From Sandarakinorhabdus sp. AAP62 (lineage in GTDB: Bacteria > Pseudomonadota > Alphaproteobacteria > Sphingomonadales > Sphingomonadaceae): DNA of 64,000 nucleotides. Every line of letters starts with the position of its first letter. The first letter of the stretch is position 1. This document shows, in pieces, positions 1 to 8,208 of this stretch. A program made the position numbers and the translations under genes. The notes beneath the pieces are model-generated. The model did not search any database and had not been told where the DNA came from. It saw only the letters and a program-made list of their open reading frames with translations. The stretch is from positions 419,001-483,000 of the forward strand of contig NZ_ANFY01000003.1 in the NCBI RefSeq assembly GCF_000331225.1, in the 5' to 3' direction.

Positions 1-511
1 GCACTTCCTTCATCAGCGCCGAAGTGACCGGCGTATATTCCGACGGCTTGATCATCGCCCGGTTGCCGGCCGCCAGCACACCGGCCAGCGGCGCGAAGGT
101 GAGGTTCACCGGGAAATTCCACGGGCTCAGGATGCCGACGACGCCCTTGGGCTGCCATTCCACCCGCGCTTTCGCACCAAGCAGGCCCATGGGGAAATCC
201 AGCTTGCGCTTTTCCGGCTTCATCCAGGCATCGAGATGCTTCAGCGCATGCTTGAGCGGCTTGATCGACGCCATGATGTCGGTGACCAGGCTGAGTTCGG
301 TCGAGCGGTGACCGAAATCCTCGCTCATCGCGGCGGCAAAACGATCCTTGTTGGCCAGCACCACATCCAGCGCGCGATTGAGCCGGTCGCGGCGGGTGGC
401 GGCGGTGACGGGCAGTTCGGCCGTGAAGCTGGCACGCTGCGCTTCCAGCACGGCCTTCATCGCGGCGGCATCGCGGGCATCCCATTCGGCAGTCTTGGCA
501 ACAGTGGCCAT
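1..511 (-). CDS. Aldehyde dehydrogenase, coniferyl-aldehyde-dehydrogenase-like (3' part outside window)
   Basis: About 170 N-terminal residues are visible; the gene runs off the left edge. It begins MATVAKTAEWDAR and contains the NAD-dependent aldehyde dehydrogenase core GVVGILSPWNFPVNLTFAPL followed by LAAGNRAMIKPSE, the nucleotide-binding part of the superfamily. The catalytic Cys and Glu lie outside the window. The sequence before the core (RTELSLVTDI-like helix, MKPEKRKLDFP) resembles the coniferyl aldehyde dehydrogenase (CalB) branch, which oxidises aromatic or long-chain aldehydes to acids. Start ATG at 511 is preceded by GGGAGA. It is divergent from an acyl-CoA synthetase, so the two may handle an aldehyde-acid-CoA route; that is inference. 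Confidence 0.85.
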   Translation of the reverse strand, partial: MATVAKTAEWDARDAAAMKAVLEAQRASFTAELPVTAATRRDRLNRALDVVLANKDRFAAAMSEDFGHRSTELSLVTDIMASIKPLKHALKHLDAWMKPEKRKLDFPMGLLGAKARVEWQPKGVVGILSPWNFPVNLTFAPLAGVLAAGNRAMIKPSEYTPVTSALMKEV

Positions 512-540
512 GATCATTCTCCCAACATGTTTGGGTGCAG

Positions 541-567
541 CCTAGGCCGGTTCAGCGCCGCCGCCAA
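541..567 (-). promoter_or_regulatory. Candidate housekeeping promoter of the aldehyde dehydrogenase gene
   Basis: On the minus strand TTGGC (567-563), 17 bp spacer, CTAGG (545-541), about 30 bp upstream of the ATG. It matches the pattern TTGNN-N16/17-CTANN seen before several other genes of the window and the Caulobacter-type sigma-73 consensus. Confidence 0.45.
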
Positions 568-671
568 GCCGCCCACATTCAAGGGGAACCGCGCCGTTCT
601 GACAGACTGGCGGGGCGCTGCGCTTTGCGGCATCGTGACGGCAACGAAGACTGTCTTGGGGAAATGGATCA

Positions 672-2402
672 ATGAGCAACTGGCCTGCCATGTCGATTGC
701 TGAAGCCCACGCGCAGCTGACCGCGCCCGGGCAGCCGCTGGAAATGGAGACGGTGTCCATCCAGGGCCGGCCCACGCGCGCCTGGAAGAACGCGCCGCCG
801 TCGCTTGCCCATTGCTTCGCCGCCGGCCGCGCCCATGGCGACAAGGTCTTCTTGGTGCTGGATGAAGAGCGGGTGACGTTCGAGGCCTTTGCCCGCGCCA
901 CGCTGGCGCTGGCGGAGCGGCTGAAGGCGGATGGCCTGACCAAGGGCGACCGCGTGGCGGTGGTGATGCGCAATATTCCGGAATGGCCGGTGGCCTTCTA
1001 TGCCGCCACGCTGTGCGGGGCGATCGTGACGCCGCTCAACGCCTGGTGGACCGGCGGCGAGCTGGAATATGGGCTGACCGACAGCGGCACCAGGATCCTG
1101 CTGATCGATGCCGAACGCTACAACCGCATCGCCGAACATCTGCCCAATTGCCCCGATCTCGAAACCATCTATGTGACCCGCGCCAGCGAGATGGAGCTGG
1201 GCGATCCGCGCGCGCGCCGGCTGGAGGAAGTGATCGGCTGGCCGATGGACTGGGCCTCGCTGAAGGACCGCGCCATCCCGGAAGCAGCGCTCAGCCTGCA
1301 GCCCGAAGATGACGCCACCATCTTCTATACCAGCGGCACCACCGGCAAACCCAAGGGTGCGCTGGGCACCCATCGCAACATCTGTTCCAACATCATGGCC
1401 AGCGCCTGCAGCCAGGCCCGCAGCTTCCTGCGCCGTGGCGAGCAGCCACCGGCCGCCGATCCCGATGCCCCGCAGAAGGCCACACTGCTCAGCGTACCCT
1501 TCTTCCACGCCACCGGCTGCCATGCCGTGCTCAATCCATCCCTCGTTGCCGGGGTGAAGCTGGTGCTGATGAAGAAGTGGGACGTGGTCGAGGCCATGAC
1601 CCTGATCGAACGCGAACGCTGCAATAGCGCCGGCGGCGTGCCGACCATTGCCTGGCAGATACTGGAGCATCCCGATCGCCACAAATATGATCTGTCGAGC
1701 CTTGAAACCGTCTCCTACGGCGGCGCGCCCTCGGCGCCCGAGCTGGTCCGCCAGATCGGCAGCCAGTTCAAGGCCAAGCCCGGCAATGGCTGGGGCATGA
1801 CCGAAACCAGCGCCACCTTCACCCACCACATGGCCGAGGATTATGAGCATCGGCCCGACAGCTGCGGGCCGCCGGTGCCGGTGTGCGATCTTGAGGTGCG
1901 CGATGCCGATGGCAAGGTGCTGGGGCCGAACGAAGTGGGTGAGCTTTATGGCTATGGCCCCAACGTGGTGAAGCTCTACTGGAACAAGCCCGAAGCCACC
2001 GCCGCCACCTTCATCGATGGCTGGGTGCGCACCGGCGATCTTGCCCGCATCGACGAGGAAGGCTTCTGCTTCATCATCGACCGCGCCAAGGACATGCTGA
2101 TCCGTGGCGGCGAGAATATCTACTGTGTCGAAGTCGAAAACGCCCTGTACGAGCATCCGGCGGTGATGGATGCGGCTCTGGTGGGCCGCCCGCACAAGAC
2201 GCTGGGCGAGGAGCCGGTGGCCTTCGTCACCTTGAAGGACGGCGAAGAGGTGAGCGAAGCCGACCTGCGCGCCTTCGTGGCGGCGCGGCAAGCGGCGTTC
2301 AAGGTGCCGGTGGCGGTGCATTTCAGCCGCGAACCACTGCCGCGCAACGCCAATGGCAAGATATTGAAGACGGAATTGAAGAAGCAACTGGCCGGGGCGT
2401 AG
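672..2402 (+). CDS. Class I adenylate-forming acyl-CoA synthetase
   Basis: A 576-residue AMP-dependent synthetase/ligase (ANL superfamily) that would activate a fatty or aromatic acid to acyl-AMP and then acyl-CoA. The phosphate-binding A3 motif FYTSGTTGKPKG is at about residues 218-229, the A5 motif GWGMTETS near 370, the hinge region GWVRTGDLARID near 450, and the catalytic lysine motif NGKILKTELK close to the C-terminus. Length is normal for long-chain fatty-acid-CoA ligases; the substrate cannot be read from the sequence. The gene is divergent from the aldehyde dehydrogenase, with about 160 bp between the starts, and its 3' end faces an inverted repeat pair. Confidence 0.9.
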   Translation: MSNWPAMSIAEAHAQLTAPGQPLEMETVSIQGRPTRAWKNAPPSLAHCFAAGRAHGDKVFLVLDEERVTFEAFARATLALAERLKADGLTKGDRVAVVMRNIPEWPVAFYAATLCGAIVTPLNAWWTGGELEYGLTDSGTRILLIDAERYNRIAEHLPNCPDLETIYVTRASEMELGDPRARRLEEVIGWPMDWASLKDRAIPEAALSLQPEDDATIFYTSGTTGKPKGALGTHRNICSNIMASACSQARSFLRRGEQPPAADPDAPQKATLLSVPFFHATGCHAVLNPSLVAGVKLVLMKKWDVVEAMTLIERERCNSAGGVPTIAWQILEHPDRHKYDLSSLETVSYGGAPSAPELVRQIGSQFKAKPGNGWGMTETSATFTHHMAEDYEHRPDSCGPPVPVCDLEVRDADGKVLGPNEVGELYGYGPNVVKLYWNKPEATAATFIDGWVRTGDLARIDEEGFCFIIDRAKDMLIRGGENIYCVEVENALYEHPAVMDAALVGRPHKTLGEEPVAFVTLKDGEEVSEADLRAFVAARQAAFKVPVAVHFSREPLPRNANGKILKTELKKQLAGA

Positions 2403-2426
2403 ACCATAGACGCCAGGAAGACAGAG

Positions 2427-2551
2427 GGCCTCCGGCGGCCAGGGCCTGAGGCCCTGGACCCACTTTCGTTGGAGCCGCCACTAGGACGACGATCGGACCC
2501 GTGGACGAAAAAGCAAACGGGTGCAGGCCTCAGGCCTGCCCGCCGGAGGCC
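2427..2551. repeat. Inverted pair of dispersed palindromic repeats, pair 1
   Basis: Left copy 2427-2461 reads GGCCTCCGGCGGCC, a hairpin core, then TGGACCC. Right copy 2519-2551 reads GGGTGCAGG, CTCAGG, CCTGCCCGCCGGAGGCC, the opposite orientation. The pair fills the gap between the convergent acyl-CoA synthetase and peptidase genes. Outer flanks contain GGAAGACAG on the left. The same elements recur at 16.2, 44.4, 50.6-50.9 and 60.9-61.7 kb, always in this polarity. Confidence 0.85.
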
Positions 2552-2564
2552 ACCGCTTGCTTCT

Positions 2565-3269
2565 TCACTGCTCGTTGTTGGAAAAGCTGCCGTCCGCCCG
2601 CAAGATGCGCGGGCCGCCGGTGGGAGGCGGCGCGGTTTTCGGCCAGCGTGCGATGAGGAAGCGGTCGCGGGCGAAGCGTTTCACGTTCACCGCATCGGCC
2701 TGGTTGCCGCCCAGGATATGATAGGCCGAGGCATCTTCGCCGACATAGAAGCCGACATGGCCCTGCCAGCCATCGCGGCTGCCGCGCCAGAAGGTCATCA
2801 CGGCGCCGGGTTGGGGCACCGGGCAGGGCACGCCGAACTTGGTCCAGGTGCGGGCGCCGAGCGGGTTGGAGGTCAGCACTTCGCCGGGCAGGGTAAGGCC
2901 GATGCAATGGGCCACAAAGAGCCCGCACCAGGCGATTTCGTCCTTGGCATAATCGATGCGCAGCCGCCGCGCCCATCCGATGATCAGCGGGTTGGAGCCG
3001 GGGCCAGTGTCTTCCTTGATGCCGATGGCGCGTTGGGCTTCGATGAACCAGGGCATCGAAAGGCTGTGGATCGGGTCAGCCGCGGTCTTCACTTCGGTGG
3101 TGGCAAGCTTGGCGCGCGTGTCCTTGCCGGCAATGCCGTCGACCTCCAGGCCGTTGGCGGCCTGGAAGGCGCGGATGGCGGCAATGGTGTCGCGGCCCAT
3201 GGCGCCATCGATGGCGCCGGGGTCAAAGCCCTTGGCTTTCAAGGCTTTCTGGAGCTCGAGCGTCGTCAT
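2565..3269 (-). CDS. TIGR02594-type cysteine peptidase with peptidoglycan-binding domain
   Basis: A 234-residue protein. Residues 1-60 form a PG_binding_1 domain (LQKALKAKGFDPGAIDG, then IRAFQAANGLEVDGIAG). Residues 75-215 match the TIGR02594 NlpC/CHAP-like family, with the likely catalytic Cys115 in AWCGLFVAHC and His171 in GWQGHVGFY. It probably cleaves or binds murein; there is no signal peptide, so phage-type export or holin-dependent release is possible. The ATG at 3269 was chosen over a 40-codon longer frame because GGGGGAC precedes it and the PG-binding fold starts there. Confidence 0.8.
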   Translation of the reverse strand: MTTLELQKALKAKGFDPGAIDGAMGRDTIAAIRAFQAANGLEVDGIAGKDTRAKLATTEVKTAADPIHSLSMPWFIEAQRAIGIKEDTGPGSNPLIIGWARRLRIDYAKDEIAWCGLFVAHCIGLTLPGEVLTSNPLGARTWTKFGVPCPVPQPGAVMTFWRGSRDGWQGHVGFYVGEDASAYHILGGNQADAVNVKRFARDRFLIARWPKTAPPPTGGPRILRADGSFSNNEQ

Positions 3270-3436
3270 ATCGGAAGTCCCCCGATGAAAATTGCGTTCG
3301 ACCCTGAGGAGAAAGCTACCATAGAGCGACAGAGTAGGACAGAAGCGGCTTGCGGGACCAAAAGCGATGGTAGGAATGCCCGCCGGCATCGGTTAAAGCA
3401 GCGGCGAATCCTCCCTTCAAATGCGGGGCTGCCGCC

Positions 3437-4090
3437 ATGAAATTCTTTGCCGATACCGCCGATGTTGCCGAAATCGCCGATCTGGCCGCCACTGGCCTGC
3501 TCGATGGCGTCACCACCAATCCCAGCCTGATTGCCAAGTCGGGCCGCAATTTTCTGGAAGTGGTGAAGGAAATCTGCGGGCTGGTCGATGGCCCGGTATC
3601 GGCCGAGGTTGTCGCGCCCGATCATGCCACCATGCTGAAGGAAGCCGCCGTGCTGCGCGCGCTGGCGCCCAATATCTGCATCAAGCTGCCGCTCACCCTT
3701 GATGGCCTGAAGACCTGCAAGGCGCTGACCGCCGAAGGCGTGAAGACCAATGTCACCCTGTGCTTCTCGGCCAATCAGGCGCTGCTGGCGGCCAAGGCTG
3801 GTGCGACCTATATTTCGCCGTTCGTCGGCCGGCTCGATGATATCGGCCATGACGGGATGGAGCTGATCCAGGATATCCGCACCATCTACGACAATTATGA
3901 TTTCAAGACCGAAATCCTCGTCGCCAGTGTGCGCAGCCCGGTGCATGTGCTGGCTGCGGCCCGCATCGGCGCCGATGTTGCCACCATGCCGCCGGCGGTG
4001 ATCCGCGCGCTCGCCGCCCACGCCCTCACCGACAAGGGCCTGGCCGCGTTCGACGCCGATTGGGCCAAGACGGGGCAAAGCATCCTCTGA
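3437..4090 (+). CDS. fsa: Fructose-6-phosphate aldolase / short transaldolase
   Basis: 217 residues, the length of the small FSA/TalC class. It starts [13 protein letters not shown], has [14 protein letters not shown], and the Schiff-base lysine Lys83 lies in ICIKLPLT. The C-terminal half carries [12 protein letters not shown] and LVASVRS, typical of the decameric FSA barrel. Family members split fructose 6-phosphate or act as transaldolases; which activity applies here is not decided by sequence alone. The stop overlaps the start region of xerC. Confidence 0.9.
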   Translation: MKFFADTADVAEIADLAATGLLDGVTTNPSLIAKSGRNFLEVVKEICGLVDGPVSAEVVAPDHATMLKEAAVLRALAPNICIKLPLTLDGLKTCKALTAEGVKTNVTLCFSANQALLAAKAGATYISPFVGRLDDIGHDGMELIQDIRTIYDNYDFKTEILVASVRSPVHVLAAARIGADVATMPPAVIRALAAHALTDKGLAAFDADWAKTGQSIL

Positions 4091-5010
4091 GCGCTGCGGC
4101 CGAGCCTCTGGCTGGGCTCATTGCCCGCTTCCTCGCCTATTCCGGCGATCAGCGTCGCCTGTCTGTCCACACGCTGCGGGCCTATGGCCTGACGCTGGAA
4201 CGCTTCGACGATTTCCTGTCCACGCATCTGGGCGGACTGGTGACCGGCGGCCGGCTGGCGGCGCTGTCTGGCGCCGATCTGCGCGCCTTCCTGGCCTTGC
4301 GCCGCGGCGAAGGCCTGGCGGCACCGTCCCTGGCGCGCGACGTGTCGGCGCTGAAGGGCTTCTTTGCCTGGGCGCGGCGCAACGAGGGCCTGGCCTGCGA
4401 TGCCATTGCCGCGCTGAAGGCCCCGAAACAGCCACGCCGCCTGCCGCGCGCGGTCACGCCGGCCGATGTGCGGCAACTGGTGGACGTGGTGGGTGATGCG
4501 GCGACGCAGCCGTGGCTGGCGGCGCGTGACACGGCGGTGCTGCTGCTGCTTTATGGGGCGGGCCTGCGTATCGGCGAGGCGCTGTCGCTCACCGGCGCCG
4601 CCCTGCCGCTGGGCGCGGTGATCGCGGTGACCGGCAAGCGCGCGAAAACGCGGGCTGTGCCGCTGCTGCCGCAGGTGCGGGCGGCGATCATGGATTATGT
4701 CGCACAATGCCCATTCGATCTGGTGGGCAATGGTCCCTTGTTTCGCGGGGTAAAGGGCGGTGCGCTCGATCCCGGCACGGTGCGCCGGGCGGTGCAGGCC
4801 GCCCGCGCCGCCATGGGCCTGGCCGCCAGTGCCACGCCGCACGCGCTGCGGCACAGTTTTGCCACCCATCTGCTGGCGCGTGGGGCCGATCTGCGGCAGT
4901 TGCAGGAACTGCTGGGCCACGCCAGCCTGTCGTCCACGCAGATCTACACCAAGGTCGATGCGGCGCAGCTGCTCGATGCGTGGGCGGCGGCCCATCCCCG
5001 CGCGGATTGA
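4060..5010 (+). CDS. xerC: Tyrosine recombinase XerC
   Basis: A 316-residue phage-integrase-type recombinase. The N-terminal SAM-like DNA-binding domain covers residues 15-120. The catalytic set is complete: Arg170 in [10 protein letters not shown], Lys193 in TGKRAKTR, His261 and Arg264 in HALRHSF, His287 in LGHASL and nucleophile Tyr296 in TQIYTKV. With XerD it resolves chromosome dimers at dif. The frame opens with TTG at 4060, 31 bp inside fsa; a CTG at 4087 next to the fsa stop is an alternative, so the exact start is uncertain. The 3' end is repeated in tandem (see 4999-5068). Confidence 0.9.
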   Translation: MGQDGAKHPLSAAAEPLAGLIARFLAYSGDQRRLSVHTLRAYGLTLERFDDFLSTHLGGLVTGGRLAALSGADLRAFLALRRGEGLAAPSLARDVSALKGFFAWARRNEGLACDAIAALKAPKQPRRLPRAVTPADVRQLVDVVGDAATQPWLAARDTAVLLLLYGAGLRIGEALSLTGAALPLGAVIAVTGKRAKTRAVPLLPQVRAAIMDYVAQCPFDLVGNGPLFRGVKGGALDPGTVRRAVQAARAAMGLAASATPHALRHSFATHLLARGADLRQLQELLGHASLSSTQIYTKVDAAQLLDAWAAAHPRAD

Positions 5011-5068
5011 CCGCGCAGATCAAACAACGCGCGGATTGACCGCGCAAATCAGACAACGCGCGGATTGA
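4999..5068 (+). repeat. 29-bp tandem repeat spanning the xerC stop codon
   Basis: Unit CGCGCGGATTGA followed by 17 bp, starting at 4999, 5028 and 5057 (2.4 copies). Each unit carries TGA (5008-5010, 5037-5039, 5066-5068). Because 29 is not a multiple of three, the three stops fall in three different frames, each preceded by codons for Arg-Ala-Asp. In the first two units GCGCGG and CCGCGC form a 6-bp stem with ATTGA, containing the stop, as the loop. Confidence 0.9.
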
Positions 5069-5070
5069 AT

Positions 5071-5469
5071 TCAGACTGGGCGGTAGACCCGGCGCGTTTC
5101 GGTCAGCCTGATCGGTTCCACCTCGATGAAGAACAGATCAAACTGCGGATTGATCGTCACGGTAATGTCCACGAAATCCTGGCCATTGGCCGTTCCCGGC
5201 GTGATGGTTGGGGCGGTCATCACGCCGCCAAGGCCGAAGCTGTTGCGGACGATGGCCGTGCTGATCTCGCCGGCGCTGCGGCGCGGAAACAGGGTGGCAA
5301 CCCGGGCGCCTTCGCCAACACCATGACGCAGGCCGGCATTGGCCCAGAATACCGATCCGATGCCGATGAAGGCCATGATGAACATCATGAACAGCGGCAG
5401 TACCATGGAGAATTCGGCGGCCGTGGCGCCGCGGCGATTGCGCGCCAGGCGAAGCAGGGTCTGGATCAT
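5071..5469 (-). CDS. TadE-type pilus assembly protein
   Basis: 132 residues: a short basic N-terminus, then RRGATAAEFSMVLPLFMMFIMAFIGIGSVF, which is the TadE signature of a type IVb-prepilin-like segment (conserved Glu after the G-A-x-A-x-E motif) leading into one membrane helix, followed by about 90 periplasmic residues. TadE proteins are minor pseudopilins of Flp/Tad pili. It is the last gene of a four-gene minus-strand group, and its ATG overlaps the preceding stop by 4 bp (ATGA), which suggests translational coupling. Confidence 0.85.
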   Translation of the reverse strand: MIQTLLRLARNRRGATAAEFSMVLPLFMMFIMAFIGIGSVFWANAGLRHGVGEGARVATLFPRRSAGEISTAIVRNSFGLGGVMTAPTITPGTANGQDFVDITVTINPQFDLFFIEVEPIRLTETRRVYRPV

Positions 5470-5942
5470 TGCAGCCTCACGGACGCATCACCGGTCAACA
5501 CAAAGCCACCGTTGCGGCCGCTGCCCGAAATGATGCCGCCAAAGCTGTATTGCGGCACATATACGGCCTGGACCTCAACCGAAACATATCGGGCAAAGGT
5601 CTGTCCGGCCGGGCAGAAACTGTTCCAGTTCTGCTGACGGACGCCATTGCATTCCAGCCAATTGTCGACGGTGAGCGATGTCACCGGCCGGCCATAGGCG
5701 GCGCGCACTTCGGGGCCAAGGTGCGAGAAGTCGCCGGTGCCGATGGTGCCGGGCGCCAGCGCCAGTTCGATGCCGCGCTGGGCGGCCTGTTCCAGCGACT
5801 GCTTCTGCGAAAAGGCCAGGCCAAGATCCATGCCAACGAACAGCAGGCCGGCCAGCACGGGCGCAATCAGGGCCATTTCGGCACCGGCTGCGCCACTGCG
5901 GCAGCCGGGCAGCAATGCCAGAACAGTCCGGATCTGCATCAT
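5466..5942 (-). CDS. TadE-family pseudopilin
   Basis: 158 residues starting MMQIRTVLALLPGCRSG; then AAGAEMALIAPVLAGLLF, a TadE-like segment with Glu at the expected place and one membrane helix, then a roughly 120-residue exported part with two Cys (WLECNGV and SFCPAG) that could form a disulphide. Start ATG at 5942 overlaps the TGA of the upstream TadG gene (ATGA); a second ATG at 5939 follows directly. Likely a minor pilin co-translated with the flanking genes. Confidence 0.8.
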   Translation of the reverse strand: MMQIRTVLALLPGCRSGAAGAEMALIAPVLAGLLFVGMDLGLAFSQKQSLEQAAQRGIELALAPGTIGTGDFSHLGPEVRAAYGRPVTSLTVDNWLECNGVRQQNWNSFCPAGQTFARYVSVEVQAVYVPQYSFGGIISGSGRNGGFVLTGDASVRLQ

Positions 5943-7207
5943 GCCACCAGCTTGATCTGGGTACCGCTGAACGAGTTGGCCCCGCTGTTGGCCGGGCAGA
6001 CGTTCTGGATACTGTTGTTGCCGCGCCAATCGACCCGGCGGGCGACGATCTGGACGCAGCGGGTGTTCATGCCGCTGGTGCCGTTCATCTGCAGTTCCTG
6101 GCGCGGAAAATAGAGCGCGCCTTGCAGCAGGCTTGTGCTGTTGCCGTTGATGATGTTGGTGGCCATGTTGCTGGCGCGGCGATCCTGATAGAACAGGATG
6201 CCGGAATAGGTGCCGCTGCTGGGCGCCGTCATGTTGATCCGGGCGCCGCCGTTCATGTTGACCGTGGCGATGTTGCTGGTGTTGCTGGCGGCGTTGGTGG
6301 CGGTGAGGATGAACACCGCACCATTGGTGGTCACGTTCGATTGGCTGCCGAAATTCATGCTGCCCGTGACATAGTAGACGCCGGGGCCGAATGTGGCCGT
6401 GCCGCTGATGTCGATATCGCGGTAAGTGCCCGGGCCGATGCTGTTGTTCGTCCGGTTCGGCTGCACCCTGATGTCGTTGTTGCTGCTGCTGATGTTGGGC
6501 GGATCGGGCAGGTTGCGATAGGGATCGCGCAGCGGCAGGGCATATTCCTGGCGCACGGTGCCGCTGGCATAGTTGCCGGGGGGCACATTGCCCACAGCCG
6601 CCACCGGGCTGGCTCTCACAAAGCTGGCGCCATTGGCGATGATGCTGGTGGTGCTGGGTGCATTGCTCATCATGCCGCAGCCAAGGTCGACCGTGGCACT
6701 GCCGCCGATCGGGATGCCGGGCGTATCGGTGTGTTCCAGGGCCAGCACGCAATAATCGCCATTGCCCACGATTTCGGCCACGGCGCGGGCGCTGATGCGC
6801 ACCGGGCCGTCCATGATGAAACCGGTGAAGGGCAGTTGCAGATCGGTGGCGAGGATGACTTCCACCGCCGCCGACGCGTCGCGGAAACTGCCGGATGTGG
6901 CCGGGCTGTTGATCACCGGATTGATGTTCATGACAAAGCCGCCATTGCGACCGATGTCGCCGAGGGCAGCCTGATGCACGGCTTCACTGTCGCTGTCGGC
7001 GGCCTGGCTCAACGCATAGGCGCCGGCGATTGCGCCCGAATCGGCGGCGCGCTGCATCATGCGCTTGGTGAGCGTCCACTGGATCGTGTCGCTGGCAAGG
7101 CCGGCCGTGCCGATCAGAATCGGCATCATCAGCGCCGTCAGACTTGCGATATTGCCCCGCCGGCTTGCCTGCAGCCGGCGCACTGAAAAGCCGCCCATTA
7201 CATTCAC
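5939..7207 (-). CDS. TadG-like pilus assembly protein
   Basis: 422 residues. The N-terminus (RRGNIASLTALMMPILIGTAGLASDTIQWTL) is the TadG-like N-terminal domain: a membrane anchor in which SLTALMMP replaces the usual AVxFAL core. Residues 75-170 resemble a secreted pilus-associated region; residues 180-420 are rich in Asn, Ser, Thr and Gly (for example NISSSNNDIRV, SMNFGSQSNVTTNG) and look like a beta-rich adhesive part. No von Willebrand A domain MIDAS motif is seen, unlike many TadG. It is followed by two TadE genes with ATGA overlaps. Confidence 0.8.
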   Translation of the reverse strand: MNVMGGFSVRRLQASRRGNIASLTALMMPILIGTAGLASDTIQWTLTKRMMQRAADSGAIAGAYALSQAADSDSEAVHQAALGDIGRNGGFVMNINPVINSPATSGSFRDASAAVEVILATDLQLPFTGFIMDGPVRISARAVAEIVGNGDYCVLALEHTDTPGIPIGGSATVDLGCGMMSNAPSTTSIIANGASFVRASPVAAVGNVPPGNYASGTVRQEYALPLRDPYRNLPDPPNISSSNNDIRVQPNRTNNSIGPGTYRDIDISGTATFGPGVYYVTGSMNFGSQSNVTTNGAVFILTATNAASNTSNIATVNMNGGARINMTAPSSGTYSGILFYQDRRASNMATNIINGNSTSLLQGALYFPRQELQMNGTSGMNTRCVQIVARRVDWRGNNSIQNVCPANSGANSFSGTQIKLVA

Positions 7208-7266
7208 GCCCTGTTGTTACGCCACGAAACTGGCACCACTGGATGGTCTCCCTATCAGAACACGAG

Positions 7267-7314
7267 TCAATTTTGCGTTAAGCGCGTCAATTATTATCCC
7301 TGCATTGCAATGCA
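7267..7314 (-). promoter_or_regulatory. Possible operator region of the tadG-tadE-tadE group
   Basis: In the 288-bp gap before the TadG-like gene there is a CtrA-like half-matched box TCAA-N7-TTAA (7267-7281; the known box is TTAA-N7-TTAA) and a perfect 14-bp palindrome TGCATTGCAATGCA (7301-7314), about 60 and 95 bp upstream of the ATG. Tad pili are CtrA-dependent in Caulobacter; a role here is inference. Nothing else was seen in 7208-7495. Confidence 0.3.
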
Positions 7315-7495
7315 TCAAGGTAAACCCAACGATTTCCGTACAAGATTGCTACCAATTTGTTGATGGAAACGCCTGGGTGCACGGCATTGCTGCGCCAATG
7401 GTTACGCATCCCTGAACCTTGATTCGGGCAATGCGTCATTGAACTGTTAATAATCATGAGTCGGCCGTAAGTATCTTGCCAACACGCAGGCCGCC

Positions 7496-7963
7496 TCAGC
7501 CCCCGATGCAGCCATCGCATGCAATGGCGTCTGCCGCCCGTTCCTCGATCAGGCCGGCGGTGGCTTCGACCTGGATCGGCACGCCGGCCGGGCGGAACAG
7601 GCTGGCAAAAGGCAGGCGGGCCATGCCCGAAAGGCGCACCCGCACCACCAGCGGATCGCCGGCATAGGGGCCGGACGACGGCCCGAGTTCGATGATCGGC
7701 GCGTTGGCCAGAACCGGCTTGCCGGCACCGGCCAGTTCGGCCTGCACCGTTTCGACCACGGCACGATTGTCGGCCAGGGCCTGGGCACCGGCCAGGGCCG
7801 CCGTTTCCGCCTGGCGCTGCATGACGCGCTGCATCAATGTCCAGTGAATCGTGTCGCTGGTCACGCCGGCAGCCGCCATCAACGCCGGCATCATCAATGC
7901 CGTCAGCGTTGACAAACTACCGGCCTGATCCTTGGCCAGGCCCAGCCCCCTACGGCCCAACAT
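7496..7963 (-). CDS. Short TadG-like N-terminal-domain protein
   Basis: 155 residues. Its first 60 (KDQAGSLSTLTALMMPALMAAAGVTSDTIHWTLMQRVMQRQAE) closely match the N-terminus of the TadG-like protein encoded just downstream, including TALMMP and SDTIxWTL, so the two are paralogues. The rest is a compact exported region ending CDGCIGG, without the Asn-rich part. It may be a truncated TadG duplicate or a separate minor pseudopilin. A 288-bp gap separates it from the next gene. Confidence 0.75.
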   Translation of the reverse strand: MLGRRGLGLAKDQAGSLSTLTALMMPALMAAAGVTSDTIHWTLMQRVMQRQAETAALAGAQALADNRAVVETVQAELAGAGKPVLANAPIIELGPSSGPYAGDPLVVRVRLSGMARLPFASLFRPAGVPIQVEATAGLIEERAADAIACDGCIGG

Positions 7964-8208
7964 CGAAACGCAACCTTCTTAACGAGAAGTAATCGAAGGG
8001 CACGTCTTTATCATTATTCGATCCGATTCGTAACTGATTGATTTATTATAGGATTGTTTACCATTCTTTACTGAAAATAGTCTTTGTGAATCGAATCTTC
8101 GACTCTGTTTAGGAAATGTTTTTGATTCGTGATTCTTGGTCTCCGACAGGCGCGCGCAGGCGGCCCGGCGGGCAGCCGGTTGTGCGATCGGCAGGAACTG
8201 AATTCAGC
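7964..8208. other. AT-rich intergenic region upstream of the short TadG-like gene
   Basis: Between the stop of the M20 peptidase and the start of the short TadG-like gene. The part 8000-8120 is much richer in A and T than anything nearby (runs such as TTTATTATAGG and GAAAATAG). Any promoter for the TadG-like gene must be here, but no convincing -35/-10 pair or gene was recognised. Confidence 0.5.

Noticed and set aside
669-2387. Long open frame antisense to the acyl-CoA synthetase
   Set aside because: No recognisable motif; the sense frame has all adenylate-forming signatures.
7979-7993. TTAA-N7-TAAT as a CtrA box before the short TadG-like gene
   Set aside because: Second half does not match TTAA and the site is only about 17 bp from the start codon.
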